Under the pieces are notes generated by a model. That model ran no database searches. It saw nothing but the letters and a program-made list of their open reading frames with translations, and had not been told where the DNA came from. Below are positions 1-11,880 of a stretch of DNA of 64,000 nt, piece by piece. The translations under genes and the position numbers were made by a program. Source of the DNA: Siphonodentalium dalli (taxonomy: Eukaryota; Mollusca; Scaphopoda; Gadilida; Siphonodentaliidae); contig CP136065.1 in assembly GCA_032622095.1 (NCBI GenBank), positions 95,615,343 through 95,679,342 on the forward strand, in the 5' to 3' direction. The stretch's first letter is position 1; every line of letters starts with the position of its first letter.

Positions 1-1243
1 AACGCAGTCATAGTAAACCATAGCAAACAGGATTTCCGCTACAAGCAATTCAGATTTCAAGAAATGGGATCAGGACGGGTCACGAAATATAGTCGGGACC
101 CCGGAAATTCATATATTACGTCATTTAATGTGGCGACGAGTAAGTATCACGGTATTACTGGTCGTGATATTGACAACGCAGCCAGGGTGAACCATTTCAA
201 AACGGATTTCCGCCACACGCAGTTGAGATTTTAAGAAATGGGGTCAGGACGGGGCACGGAATAGAGTCGGGATCTCGAAAAATTCATATATTACGCCATT
301 AAAATTGGTGACGAGTAAGTATTGATCACGGCCTAACTCTTCGTGATTTCGACATCACACACAGGGAAGGCAATTCTGTACAGGATTTCCGCCACACGCA
401 GTTCAGATTTTAAGAAATGGGGTCAGGACGGGTCACGAAATAGGGACGGGGCCCGAAAAATTCACATATTACGCCATTAAAATTGGTGACGAGTAAGTAT
501 CACGGCTTAACTCTTCGTGCTTTCGATATCACAGACAGGGGCAGGAAATTATGCATAGGATTTCCGCCACACGCAGTTCAGATTTTAAGAAATTGGGTCA
601 GGACGAGTCACGAAATAGAGTCGGGACCCCGAAAATTCACATATTACGCCATTAAAATTGGTGACGAGTAATTATCACGGCCTAACTCTTCGTGATTTCG
701 ACATCACACACAGGGAATGCAATTCCGTACAGGATTTCCGACACACGCAGTTCAGATTTTGATAAATTGGGTCAGGACGGTTCACGAAATAGAGTCGGGA
801 CCCCGAAAATTCACATATTATGCCATTAAAATTGGTGAGGAGTAAGTATCACGGCCTAACTCTTCGTGCTTTCGATTTCACAGATAGGGGCAGTCAATTA
901 TGTATAGGATTTCCGCCACACGCAGTTCAGATTTTAAGAAATTGGGTCAGGACGGGTCACGAAATAGAGACGGGACCCCGAAAATTTACATATTACGCCA
1001 TTAAAATTGGTGACGAGTAAGTATCACGGCCTAACTCTTCGTGCTTTCGATATCACAGACAGGGCAGGTAATTATGTATAGGATTTCCGCCACACGCAGT
1101 TCAGATTTTAAGAAATTGGGTCAGAACGGGTCACGAAATAGAGACGGGACCCCGGAAATTTACATATTACGCCATTAAAATTGGTGACGAGTAAGTATCA
1201 CGGTCTATCTCTTCGTGATTTCGACATCACACACAGGGAAGGC
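1..1243. repeat. 175-bp satellite array, about 7 units
   Basis: The motif GACGAGTAAGTATC recurs at 135, 310, 488, 663, 837, 1012 and 1186, a spacing of 174-178 bp. Units are closely similar and contain the shared segments ATTTCCGCCACACGCAGTTC and ATTACGCCATTAAAATTGG. Some units are open for 62-66 codons, but that reflects repeat composition and I do not call a protein. The array continues off the left edge of the window and stops abruptly at about 1243, where the 156-bp direct repeat begins. Confidence 0.95.
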
Positions 1244-1244
1244 T

Positions 1245-1400
1245 ATTTAGAGAAGACATTAATAAAACAACAAGAAATCCCTTCATTTTTCATTAGTTTT
1301 CAAAATACAAGAAAAAATTGATTTCAGCTAATTTTGTGAAATTGCGGCTCTGAAATTAGATAAACTCCCAAATTAGGAGGCAAATAACTCGAAAAATACT
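1245..1400. repeat. 156-bp direct repeat, copy 1
   Basis: By eye this segment is identical base for base to 1682-1837. It begins ATTTAGAGAAGACATT and ends CTCGAAAAATACT. It directly abuts the end of the satellite. The ends lack the TG..CA expected of retroviral LTRs, so a miniature LTR element is possible but not shown. Confidence 0.9.
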
Positions 1401-1681
1401 ACTGAGGTTTCACTGGGCCACACATGTAAGTTTATTTTCTACACAATGTTTTTGGAAATTCCTTCACAGTGTGTTTAACCATGTATACTTAAGTTATTAT
1501 GAGAAATACAGGGAATATGGATTTATATTTATTGAGTTGTATGACCTCAAATGTGCTATTTACGCTGGTTCTCGACCACAGGCAAATTTGGCTGTCCATG
1601 CAACGGAAGACACAATTTGTTTGAGAATAGTTTTGTCTTCACAATCATAGATGTATAAAGAAATCATTTTGTTTGTGCACA

Positions 1682-1837
1682 ATTTAGAGAAGACATTAAT
1701 AAAACAACAAGAAATCCCTTCATTTTTCATTAGTTTTCAAAATACAAGAAAAAATTGATTTCAGCTAATTTTGTGAAATTGCGGCTCTGAAATTAGATAA
1801 ACTCCCAAATTAGGAGGCAAATAACTCGAAAAATACT
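1682..1837. repeat. 156-bp direct repeat, copy 2
   Basis: This is a perfect copy of 1245-1400, separated from it by about 281 bp of unique AT-rich DNA. Confidence 0.9.
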
Positions 1838-2760
1838 GAACGTATCTGGGAATAGTTTTCTGTTATGTATTCAGGATTGTCTACGCACTTTATAAAATGT
1901 ATATAAAATGGAAGGCCTTGTGAAATATTATTTTTTTTAAACATTGTTGAAAAGCAATTAATTGAGTATTTTACCAAATTTTGACAAATTTATTTTTAAA
2001 AATTCACAAATTCGTAAATTTCGCCTTTCGACTAATCGGGAATGGTTAGAAATTATGGAATTGTATGTATCCTGTACAATGACCTAAGTTTGCATATATA
2101 AGTAAACTTGTCCTAATGTAACTAATGCCTAGATCATTGTGTGCATAGAAAAAGAACGAGCAACTGTCTGAAACATTAATGTGACTATCAATGGGTAGAA
2201 AATATCAGTCATCATTGCATCGAGCCAATCAGTGAATTATTTGCATGTCTTTCAACTCAGATGATCTCTCACAAGACCGAAAGTATACAAGTCTGGTATA
2301 GTGCTGTGACTGCTTGTCATCTACATATATAAACGAGTAGGATCTGACCGGATTTTTCTCTCAGACCCCTGGACCGAATTCAACCAAATTTGATGTGGTG
2401 ACTCGGGGTACACTGGCGGATGTTATAATGGTTTTAGTTTTTCAAAATTTTTAATTAAAAAAAATAAAATAAAATTGGTTTTGTTAAATTGAGCAAGGAA
2501 TTCAATCTTAACAATATATATATTAAAACAATATATATAAATCAAAATGTTTCAATGACCAAATGTGCTTGAAGCGCACAAAGGGGCCGCCGCTAAATGA
2601 AGTCTCTGTCTAAGATAAAAATGTGTGCGAAGTCCCACAAAGGGGGCCACAGGTATCTCCGATGCTGAATATAGGCTCCCAAAGGGAGCCTGTTTCAGCT
2701 AGTTTAGTATAATAGAAGTAAAGTTGCTCCAGTAGACTAACATAAGCGGTATGGAATATG
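1838..2760. other. Non-coding AT-rich stretch
   Basis: No gene or exon is supported. The stretch holds an A/T-rich segment around 2440-2540 and two similar short segments around 2570 and 2635 (GCACAAAGGGGCC and CACAAAGGGGGCC). Confidence 0.5.
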
Positions 2761-2945
2761 TTAGATAATGGGCTGGTTGACAGACTAATTAGGAAAGAGT
2801 TAGAAATTATGAAATTTTGTGTATTCTGCAATTTATAAAACATTTTTTTTCAATTTAAACAGCTTCTGAAACAGGTTAAACTGTTATTTGAACTAATTGA
2901 GATCATTCCCGGTCATATGAGTGATATCAGTAGAGTTTTATGTGA
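2760..2945 (+). repeat. Dispersed repeat, inverted copy at 19680-19868
   Basis: The block includes CAGCTTCTGAAACAGGTTAAACTG, given here only by its ends, followed by the ATGAGTGATATCAGTAGAG segment. It recurs in reverse complement at about 19680-19868, so the two form a dispersed inverted pair about 17 kb apart. Confidence 0.7.
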
Positions 2946-3059
2946 GTGGTTTAGCTTTGGTTCGTTAATTATATATACGCTATAGCGTATGCATGGTCAA
3001 GTTATACTTTGTCAACAATTCAAAACGACCATAATTGAGAGCGATGAGAGCGCGCTCTG

Positions 3060-3500
3060 GTGGATAAATTGAAATCAGATCATTCGATGCGATTTTATAA
3101 TGTAAATCATGCCGAAAAGAAACCGATCAGTGGAAATAAAATACGAACGTATAGATTATTCAAGTCACAGTATGAAATTGAATCATACATTGTCAATGCG
3201 CGATCTGTCAAAGAGAGAATTCTATTCATAAGATTGAGAATAAGTAATCATCGACTGGAAATCGAAAAAGGGAGACACACACATGCAGCCCCCCAAAACA
3301 TGAAAGATTCTGTTCTGCGTGTAATTCAAAACAAATTGAATCAGAATATAATTTCATCTTAGAATGTCAGGCCTACGAAAGTATTCGTGAAACTTATGTG
3401 AAGGACATAATTGCAACGTTCCCTCATTTCTTAGAAATGACAAATTATGAGAAATTCAGATTTATTATGCAGAATGAACAAATTGCAACCGTTACATGAT
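3060..3500 (+). pseudogene. LINE reverse transcriptase C-terminal relic
   Basis: This is a fragment of the C-terminal region of a non-LTR retrotransposon polyprotein. The first 3060-3290 part is open and contains the RISNHRLEIEKGRH motif, the R-S/N-H-x-L-x-I/V-E signature seen in this position in several lophotrochozoan LINEs. After a frameshift near a CA-rich run (about 3275-3300) the protein continues in another frame with a zinc-knuckle-like FCSACN...ECQAY segment to a stop near 3497. No RT core is present, so this is a truncated, frameshifted copy. The same signature appears in the relic near 60.4 kb, suggesting a related family. Domain identity is inferred from motif recall, not alignment. 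Confidence 0.7.
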
Positions 3501-4263
3501 CCGTTCTTTCTTCACAATTCGAGACAATATTATTAACAAAAGATAGAAAGTATACGTGAGATTTATGACAGTAAATTAACGAGAAAGTATATGAATATTG
3601 TACGTGATTATTCATGTTAAATTCTTTATGTTAATATATGTTGTGTTAATGTGATGTGAAACACTCCGGTAGAGGTGATCAGATAGAAATGAAGGATAAT
3701 CTTGCTCAAATTTGTTATTTAAAAAAAAATTAAATCCAACTGACAACACACAATTAAATTCAGCGTCTTTCGATGGCGAAATCGTTTTCATTACTATATC
3801 GCCGATAGTTGGGTCCAGTATCGAGAAGTAAATATTTACAATTGAGCGTAGTTCAGATGATATTTTCTATGGAGTGGTACGGTCGATTTGCTTTGGATGT
3901 TCGGCGATGTAATAGAATGCTACATACATCCAGTTGGCATAGTGCCTGATTACTAACTTAACAGTTTAACGCACCCGAACATGTCGAAAATATGACCTTA
4001 TTTATATGTGCAACTGCCCATTGGGTGTGTTTTGCATTAACTATTATCTTATCTTATCTACTACTTTCTGGAAAACGAAAGCATTGACGGTCTTTATCCG
4101 AAACGATTATTGGAATGTTTGCTTGCCTGGCAACAGTTCGTAGCTTTTGAACCTTCATTTAAAAGTCATCTCTGACCATGCATGTACATAACACCCTTTT
4201 AACTCTTTCTATACTACATGAATTCTCCCATTCAGTTATAAAAAGTATGCATTGGAACTGTCA
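3501..4263. other. Non-coding stretch
   Basis: No exon, RNA gene or repeat boundary is supported here. It may include the 3' tail of the upstream LINE relic. Confidence 0.4.
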
Positions 4264-4374
4264 ATTATTCATTTAGAGGGGTGTTCGGGTAATAAAAGCA
4301 GACAACAGACCAAAAAAAAAACAAAAAACAAAAAACAAGATACTACATAAGCAGAAAGATTCATATTCATTGGT

Positions 4375-4448
4375 GGGGAAATGTTCAGATAATAAGTTAA
4401 AAAAAACTCTCGTTTGTTGAAATTATTATCTGAACATTTCTTCGGGGA
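4375..4448. repeat. Hairpin near left end of the 4.26-kb element
   Basis: GGGGAAATGTTCAGATAATAA is followed, after about 24 bp, by its near-perfect reverse complement TTATTATCTGAACATTTC plus TTCGGGG. A third copy of the core lies near 5430 by the other end. Confidence 0.8.
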
Positions 4449-4604
4449 ACTTCTCATCATTCACCAATGCGTATTTAATATAGCACTGGTTAATGGGCTC
4501 ATTGCCAAGATCCCATTATTTTCTGCTATAGAAAACGTACCAGTTGTATTTAAATGGCGCCTAATCGGACCACGCACGTTACAAACAAAATCAGGGAGGA
4601 ATAT

Positions 4605-5245
4605 GCCGGGTATGTAGTCGTGAGGGTAATATGTCGGGCAGGTAGTCGTGAAGGCAATATGTAGGGCAGGTAGTCGTGAAGGCAATATGTAGGGCAGGTA
4701 GTCGTGAAGGCAATATGTAGGGCAGGTAGTCGTGAAGGCAATATGTAGGGCAGGTAGTGGTCATGGTAATGTTCCAGGTATGTAGTCGTCAAGGTAATAT
4801 GCCGGGTAGGTATAGTCGTCAAGGTAATATGCCGGGCAGATAGTCGTCAATGTAATATGCCGGGTATGTTGTCGTCAAGGTAATATGCCGGGTAGGTAGT
4901 CGTCAAGGTAATTTGCCGGGTAGGTAGTCGTCAAGGTAATATGCCGGGTAGGTAGTCGTCAATGTAATATGCCGGGTAGGAAGTCGTCGAAACGGGAAGG
5001 TAATATGCCGGGTAGGAAGTTGTCAAAACAGGGAGGTAATATGCCGGGTAGGTAGTCGTCAAATCAGGAAGGTAATATGCCGGGTATGTAGTCGTCGAAG
5101 CAGGAAGGTAATATGCCGGGTAGGTAGTCGTCAAATCAGGAAGATAATATGCCGGGTAGGTAGTCGTCGAATCAGGAAGGTAATATGCCGGGTAGGTAGT
5201 CGTCGAATCAGGAAGGTAATATGCAGGGTAGGTAGTCGTCGAAAC
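4605..5245. repeat. Minisatellite with 28-bp and 36-bp units
   Basis: From about 4605 to 4975 the unit is 28 bp (GGTAGTCGTGAAGGCAATAT...). From about 4980 to 5245 it is 36 bp, the same unit with an 8-bp insert (AATCAGGA-type) after GTAGTCGTC. Because 36 is divisible by 3, the minus strand reads as a TTTYPAYYLPDS repeat of about 106 codons. I treat that as repeat composition, not a gene. Confidence 0.9.
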
Positions 5246-5539
5246 TGCCAAAACACATTTTGTATACCCTATATTTTATTCAGGACTTCAAAAGCCCAGC
5301 TACAGATATCTCAACTGAAAAAGCAACATATGTATGCTGTTCGTGCCAGAAGTAACACAAACTTTTAGTATATTTTAAATCAGTAAATGTATATAAGATA
5401 AGGTTGAATATTCCGCATTTGTTGAACTTATTATCTTAACATTTCGCACAAATTTATATGCATTCTCCAGCACTTGTATTATCTTTTCGTCCGTCTGTCG
5501 TCAGCTAATTTATCCTGAACATCCCCCCAAATGAATAAT

Positions 5540-7640
5540 ATACGATTCCATGTATATCTTTATAACTGAAAGGAAGAATCCATTTAGTATAGAATGTGTT
5601 AGTTACATAATTGTATAAATAGTGAACATCGTATCACGGAGTTGCATGACTATATATGTATATATAAGTTTGGTGAAGTCGGTTCAGGTCGGTGACACTT
5701 ATTATTGCAATTTTGGTGCCCCTTCATCTATCAAATGGACGGCGCCAAGTATGTATCTTTAAACCACAACATTAGATGCCATTTATCATGGCGATGACAA
5801 TATACTGAATAAGTTTGTTAAACAAGTTTTATAAATTTGGGCGCCTCATCCCAATCCCACCCATTACCCAAACCGCACGACTTTCCTATATGTAAGCAAC
5901 ACTGATAAAGATGTCACGTCCTATTAGACACAATCAAACAACCATATGTATGTTTCCTATGCCGATCATAATTAGAGTAATAATATGAGGTTTTCGTGGC
6001 CAGATATCGACTTTCAAAAAGTGAAGTTTTAACTCGTTTTGCCTAGCAAAAAAAAAGATAACTTCTTATAAAGATCGCACAAATTACGTAGACACTGAAG
6101 AGCGTTTTCGATTAAGAACTTTTGTGTTCGTTTTGACCCATTACTTTTGGATGAATTTGTGAATTTTCGCGAGGTATGTGTGATCCGATTGAGAGAATTT
6201 TAAGTGTGTCAAATCGGACCGTGGGTCTTTAACCTCTTGGCTGCTAAATGACGTTATGACGTCGTGTGCTGGGATGTTGACGTTATTTTCATTTTCCAGT
6301 GGAAAAATATAACGGGAATATAACAAGAACCATAAAACTGACTCAGTTGAAAGGCTATTATCGTTCACAATCTTTGAACATCATACACTGTTTGTTTGAA
6401 ACTTCGAGATACAATTACTCCGATGCACAAATCTCTGAGTTTCAGTTTTGATTAATGGCCTACTACTAGTGTGCTGAAGTAGATCCGTATTACCTACGGA
6501 CCATATAGCACACGACGTGCACTTTTACGTCCGTGATAGTTACGGACGTCACAGCAGCGAAGAGGTTAACTCCCCGATATCACGTGGAAGACTATATATA
6601 AGTTTGTTGGAATTCGGCGACAAAAACATTTTCATTGAATTCGGTGCCCCTTCCATTTTCCTTTAGTACTAACTTGCACAGTTATCGTCCTCGTAAAAAG
6701 TTATTCATGTTAGACATCTTTTGAGTCCTCTAGATGACCCCCCGTTAATTGCTATAACGGACAGATAGACAGTCGACAAATATATATATTGTATATTATA
6801 TACTTATATGTATGTTATATTGTATTATTTATGTACATATATTCTAAACATATGTTACGGTCAATTTTGTGAATCATATATTTTGCTTTAAGGATGTGGT
6901 TTCAACTTGTTCCACCACGGGTAAGATGATACAGTAACCACTAGCTAAGAAATGACGTGCTGAAATAACGTCACACATGGACATCTGACTACATATTAAT
7001 CCATGGGATGGTAGGACCCCTCATGCACCCCCAGTACTTAACTTCGTTGGTATTTTCATGTACCCTAATGTGTATTGATCAGCCCATGTATTATGGATTA
7101 TTATACAGTATATACCTTCACGTGATGTGTTGGAACAATAAATATGTAATGGTTTCTACGCTTTTGTTTTCTCCTGTCCATCTGTTCTGATGACACATGG
7201 TAAGCAGACATCATAAATCAGCTGAATACGTCGTAATATCTATGACAAAAGGTAACGAGATTGTATGTCTGCAACACATTTATGCCTGGTATATACGGTG
7301 ATTTATACAGTGTGTAACAAGTGTGCCATAAGCAAAACACTCAACACCGTAGCGATATTTATGGGAGAGTGATTCACGGTGACCCATGCATAGCTAGCAC
7401 TAGGCAATTTGGCCACTGACAGCGGCACCATGCTATGTCGTACTCAACGTGGCGATGGCAGTTTTATTAACTAGGGATTTGGGGTGGCCTCGGAAGATTT
7501 GGAAGGGGTGTTCCCCACCCTTACAACACACGTTGGTATGATATTGGAGGTTATGCAATGGTATGACATTTACATAACGATGAGGATTAAATAAATAACT
7601 AGACATGATTTGTTGTGTCTTATGCTTTGTTTTCTTTTTC
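5540..7640. other. Non-coding stretch with low-complexity AT
   Basis: No exon is supported. Open frames here are short and overlap on both strands. An AT-rich tract with many TATA repeats lies around 6780-6850. Confidence 0.4.
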
Positions 7641-8290
7641 TTTCTTTCGTCTGTTGTCATTATTGGTTGTGGTGGTGGCAAGCTGGTGGCTGCGAGCCAA
7701 GTGTTATCAGTTTTTTTCCTTCATCTATGATATCCTTGGATTTATGTACCAATGCCAAAGCACTGGTCACAATAGCTGGCAGCTCACCCGCCGAGATGGG
7801 GTAGGTGGAGCCGCTGTTGGTGTCGGAAGACACAGGGCTATGGTAGTTTTTTGGTGTCTTAGGTGGTTGTGTGTCCATATCCACATCGACGTCGGTGGCA
7901 GAGACGTCCGGGTGTCCCTGCTTCCACTGGCTATGGCGGTATCGACGTCCCCTTTTCCGCTGGCTATGGTGTTGACGACTGGCCGGTCTTGTTGGCCGGA
8001 GGCCAAGTGGGGAAGACTGGGCGTCTTTCGGTTCTCCGCTGTCTACACTTGGCCCTCCTGTGTATTCCACTGGACCGAATTAATATAGTCCAGCATCACA
8101 TGCAATCGGCCCGCATTGGAGTGTAGACTCCATCCAACATAATGGGCAGATTGAAGCCGCTCAGCACGTGGCAGACTTGGCTGGTGATTAAATCCATAGT
8201 CAGCCAAGTCAAAAAAATTCAATCATAGGATTAGCACAGGAGCGCTCGCCACGTCCGCCCCCTTGACGAGCATGAGTGATATGGTAAAAG
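7640..8290 (-). pseudogene. GC-rich patch with broken coding-like frames
   Basis: This patch is clearly more GC-rich than its surroundings and is open on both strands. On the minus strand a frame of about 136 codons (8070-7660) reads like real protein. It is rich in P, S, T and D, then contains STYPISAGELPAIVTSALAL and a KSKDIIDEGKKL helix-like segment. Just upstream on the same strand (about 8215-8030) another frame, from NFFDLADYGFNHQPSL to NSVQWNTQEGQV, ends in a stop and overlaps the first frame. This suggests one older ORF broken by frameshifts. I do not recognise the family; a retrotransposon ORF1 or gag-like remnant is possible. Confidence 0.35.
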
Positions 8291-9876
8291 AAAAAAATAA
8301 AGATGCATCAGATGATCAGATCGCCCATGAACTATTTTACAATATTTAGTCATGTAGAGTTGGACAGTATTATAAATTTAATATATATTTATCACACATG
8401 CAATTAGCCCTAAAACCGGCCTAATATTTTTAGTAAGACACACGTGTATTACCGGCACGCAGAGTGACGTAAGACCTTAGAGCAATATATCGATGGCAAA
8501 ACCGGAACTTTAGTATTATGTTAATTAGAATATAATTATAATATTCAATTTGTTGGGTTATTTAGTATTAACTGTGAGATAAACATGGATGTTAAGGGTG
8601 GTTGAACACATTTTGTCAACACGAAAATACACATTTAAAATGGAACTCTATATTTTCTTGAAGGTATCTTTACTTCCTCTCTGGTTGTGATAAATTACAC
8701 AAACATGGGATCAATCAAATGAAAGATGCTGCATATATAGAGAACGCCAAATGACTAATTTATAGCAAAAGTCAACCAAGAAGGCAGTCGGCGGCCATCT
8801 GTTTCATCGAAAATAGTTCAAATTCGATAGCTTCAGTCTAGAGGTGATCAAGATAATGCATGTGATATTTACGAATTATGCACTCGGCTGAGGGATATAG
8901 GCGTTGCAGATCGATGGAAATATGAAATCCGAGACAAGCCATGTTTTTAGAAACGAAATCGCAATATCAACCAATTACAGGTTGGTATAAATATCTTCCA
9001 CAATATAAAGAGTTTGAAAACCAGCGATGTTCAATTGTTTTTACCTAAGTTATGGTCCTTAGTTTGTCAATTATTTTTTAAAAACAATTTTAAGACCGTC
9101 AGCGCGATAACTTGAACGAACGTTAACCGATTTCATTCAAGTTTGGTATATGGTTATGATGTGGATCAAGTATAAATATGGGATCTTTCTAGAACGTTCC
9201 CGAGCATGATAGAACTTCAAATAAAACATATTCGCCTTTGTCCCATTCTGGTGATTTGGGCTCGTTTTTATGTTACTAATTTTATAATAAGACGTAATCA
9301 AGACATGTGTTATCAGTTGTGTGAGTGATTGCCATTCGCGTATAATTATTTCATAGATAAATATATCCGCTGCACGTAGAAATAACCGCCACTGATATTA
9401 CTGGCCGTTGAAATCACTGACCCGACAAACTGATAAACCAACACTTGGCAAATTACAGATCGGCATTGATTCAAAACTTCGCACTTCAGTGTTGAACAGA
9501 CTATAACTATCCGTATCTTTCACGAGAATATAACATTCAATTGCAGATATACTTTTTAACATCTCAAGTCTTTTAGTTGGAATATAGGTACAAGAGATAG
9601 ACACATGCGTGCATAGGGAACCCGCGCATGTTCTTTATTTCAGTTGCCAATTAAATATATATATTGTACACATGTGTGTATTTATACTAATAAAACCCAA
9701 TTGTGTGTGTTCATTTGTTTGTCGGTCTGACCTGCTATTGGCGACCAACCGGTTGGATCATGACAAACGAAAATTGGTACACATGGTAAATTGTCACGTG
9801 GAGTGTCATCGGAGAGGTACAACTGACGTCATGTGATTTAAATTGAAATTCATGAATTATTTAATAACATCTTTAC
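8291..9876. other. Non-coding stretch with a dispersed repeat
   Basis: No gene is supported. About 8395-8520 (with ACACACGTGTATTACCGGCA) recurs in inverted, diverged form at about 19885-20010. Confidence 0.45.
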
Positions 9877-10965
9877 ATCTATATCTATATTTGCGAATGT
9901 CTGTCTGTCTGCCTGTCTGCCTGTGTTTTATAAAAAAAATGACAGGGGACCATCTAGTAGGGGTCTACTAGGGGTATCTTTTTACGAGAAATATAATGGT
10001 GGGGGTTAGAATTTTCTAAAGTGACGCCGTTGTTGTCAGGGGCAGGAAATATGGAGGGGCAGATTTTTTGTCGCCGATTACCACGGAACTTACATATAAT
10101 CACCCCCATAATATGAAGAATCTAACGGTGTGGTTTAAATATGTCAAAAGTGTCGTCGTTCGAGTCAGGGATGTACGGAAGGGGGAGGGGCACCAAACTT
10201 GATAAACTAATTTTAGCGCCGATTTCCACCATATTGATATACATGTATATTCTTCTTCGTGAAATCTAGTTGTGCGATTTGAAGAGCCCAACTTGGTGTC
10301 GTTTGGATGAGAAATTGGGGGTGGGCACTAAATTTGAGAAGATTGGTCGTAGATTGCCACCACACTTATACAAACTCATCCCCATAGTACGAGGAGTCTA
10401 ATTGTGTGGCTTACTTTTTTTTCTCATTTGCGACAGTGTGCACTGAAAGGGAGAGGGGCACCAACATTGATACACAATATTTTCAGCCCCAATTTCTACC
10501 AAATTGATACACGTTCTTATCCATGATATGAGAAATCTAATCGTGTGCTTTAAATACATCATATTGGTGAGAGATTGTGGGGAGGGGTCGAAACCAAATT
10601 TGATAATTTGTTTAGACGCCGATTAGCACCAAACTTATAAATAATCATCTTCATAATATCAGGAATGTAATTGTGCGGTTTAAGAATGTCACAAGTGGGT
10701 CATTCGACTCAGTGGTGTCTAGAGGTGAGAGGGGCACACACAAATGGTATGCATTATTTTTTTCAAAAGTAGCCTCATTCGTGTTTTTTTTATTTTTGCG
10801 AAATAATGTGTATATGATGTTCATGTATCATAATATAAGGTCTGATGAATACATGGTTGTAACTAAATAAATACTTCAATAGTTGTGGAACGGAACAATC
10901 GAGATAAACAAAATTACAATCGAAAAGGTGAGCCACTACTTATATTCCCAGAATTTTTAAAGTTA
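9877..10965 (-). repeat. Partial inverted copy of the CTAGCAGG repeat element
   Basis: Reading on the minus strand, this copy runs from the GTGGCTCACCTT-type head segment (10965-10870) through several divergent units of about 140 bp. Each unit carries variants of GGTGGAAATCGGCG and TGATACGAGG/CATAATATGA. It ends in the GACAGACAGACA tail (about 9930-9895). The same order occurs on the + strand at 50.32-53.08 kb. This copy lacks the extreme CTAGCAGG head. It is non-coding. Confidence 0.8.
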
Positions 10966-11800
10966 TAGATAGAGTTAGAATTATGGTGGTAGTGGTTACG
11001 GCTAGAGCAAGGTTATGCTTGTAGAAAACATTTAGCCTTGAAACATGGTACGGGTTGCCGATAGGTATGGTTATGGTTAAGGTTTGGGTTATGGGAAGGA
11101 TAATGATTGAGAAGGGGTTTGGATTGGAATATATATGATAATTATATGGAAGTATCAAACTTCCAATTGGAAGTTTAAAATTTCTAGTTAACTTTGATTT
11201 TGAGATAACCTGTTATAACATGAACGTTTACAGAAGATATAGTCGACACCAATTACTTATCTTTCTATATATTATCGATATTAGATCGTTGTTATTATCG
11301 GTAATTTATTGCACATGACGCACAGTCTCCCTTTAATTCCGACAATGAATCGTTAGGATGATACTTTAACGAAAACCATATGTTCCAGAACATGAACGGA
11401 AACATGCGTATGAAATGAACCGTTATAAAGCGAAGAACACGAGAAGTGAAATTGCTGTAGTTCCACATGTACCGATGCTAGTATATGTATGATTGATTCT
11501 AATTGTGAGATAATTGCACGCTATTTCTGTATGGAAATATGCACAAAATGCCAGGCAAATATACGAGTGTGTGAACGCGGCCTCATGCACACCATGTATT
11601 ATTCCAGCTATAGTGCGTTATTAACGAGATTTTGTTAGTAATATATTTTTCATGCGGAAATAGACATTAGTTCACGACATATGTTCCTCGACATTACGCG
11701 ATAACATCTTGTTTAGTTGTTGTGGAAATAACCACGTATAATTCTTCGATTTGTCATGCGAGAATAGAGGATCTCATTAGAACCACATGGTACACCTCAC
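10966..11800. other. Region upstream of the putative first exon
   Basis: No exon is supported. It probably includes upstream regulatory DNA of the CAP gene, but no specific site could be identified. Confidence 0.35.
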
Positions 11801-11804
11801 TCTC

Positions 11805-11813
11805 AATAAATAG
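11805..11813 (+). promoter_or_regulatory. Candidate TATA-like box
   Basis: AATAAATAG lies about 25-30 bp before a plausible start region around 11833-11840 (CAGTCACCAATC). It directly precedes the candidate non-coding first exon. It is weak on its own, and supported mainly by the strong splice donor that follows. Confidence 0.35.
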
Positions 11814-11834
11814 CCAGCGGCGCCCCACCAGTCA

Positions 11835-11872
11835 CCAATCCTGTTTCAGAGGTCCAAAGAAGATTCCTTCAG
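11835..11872 (+). other. Candidate non-coding first exon (5' UTR) of the CAP gene
   Basis: A short segment ending GATTCCTTCAG is followed by a consensus donor GTGAGT at 11873. It contains no ATG. The first coding exon at 20779 starts with a clean acceptor (GATTATTTCAG) and has 15 nt of 5' UTR before its ATG, so an upstream UTR exon is required. This segment is the best candidate seen. The pairing would make an 8.9-kb first intron containing the whole ATPase element. RNA evidence would be needed to confirm it. Confidence 0.45.
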
Positions 11873-11880
11873 GTGAGTGA

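Larger units (their letters stand above)
4264..5539. mobile_element. TIR element filled with a minisatellite
   Basis: The left end (ATTATTCATTTAGAGGGG followed by TGTTCGGGTAATAAA) matches the reverse complement of the right end (ATTATTCATTTGGGGGG followed by ATGTTCAGGATAAA). This gives an imperfect inverted repeat of about 30 bp, 1.28 kb apart. Inside lie subterminal copies of a TTATTATCTGAACATTTC-like segment (around 4385, 4424 and 5430) and the minisatellite at 4605-5245. There is no transposase ORF, so it is a non-autonomous DNA transposon. I could not fix the target duplication, and the superfamily is unassigned. Confidence 0.65.

Noticed and set aside
483-1020. 62- and 66-codon frames in the satellite
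   Set aside because: They repeat with each 175-bp unit and are broken in most units, so they are by-products of the satellite.
1245-1837. An LTR retrotransposon
   Set aside because: The direct repeats lack TG..CA ends, and no primer-binding site, polypurine tract or coding sequence was seen between them.
4931-5251. A 106-codon minus-strand frame of TTTYPAYYLPDS repeats, resembling a repetitive secreted protein
   Set aside because: It is produced by the 36-bp minisatellite, whose unit is divisible by three. There is no signal peptide, no flanking exon, and the 28-bp part of the same array breaks the frame.
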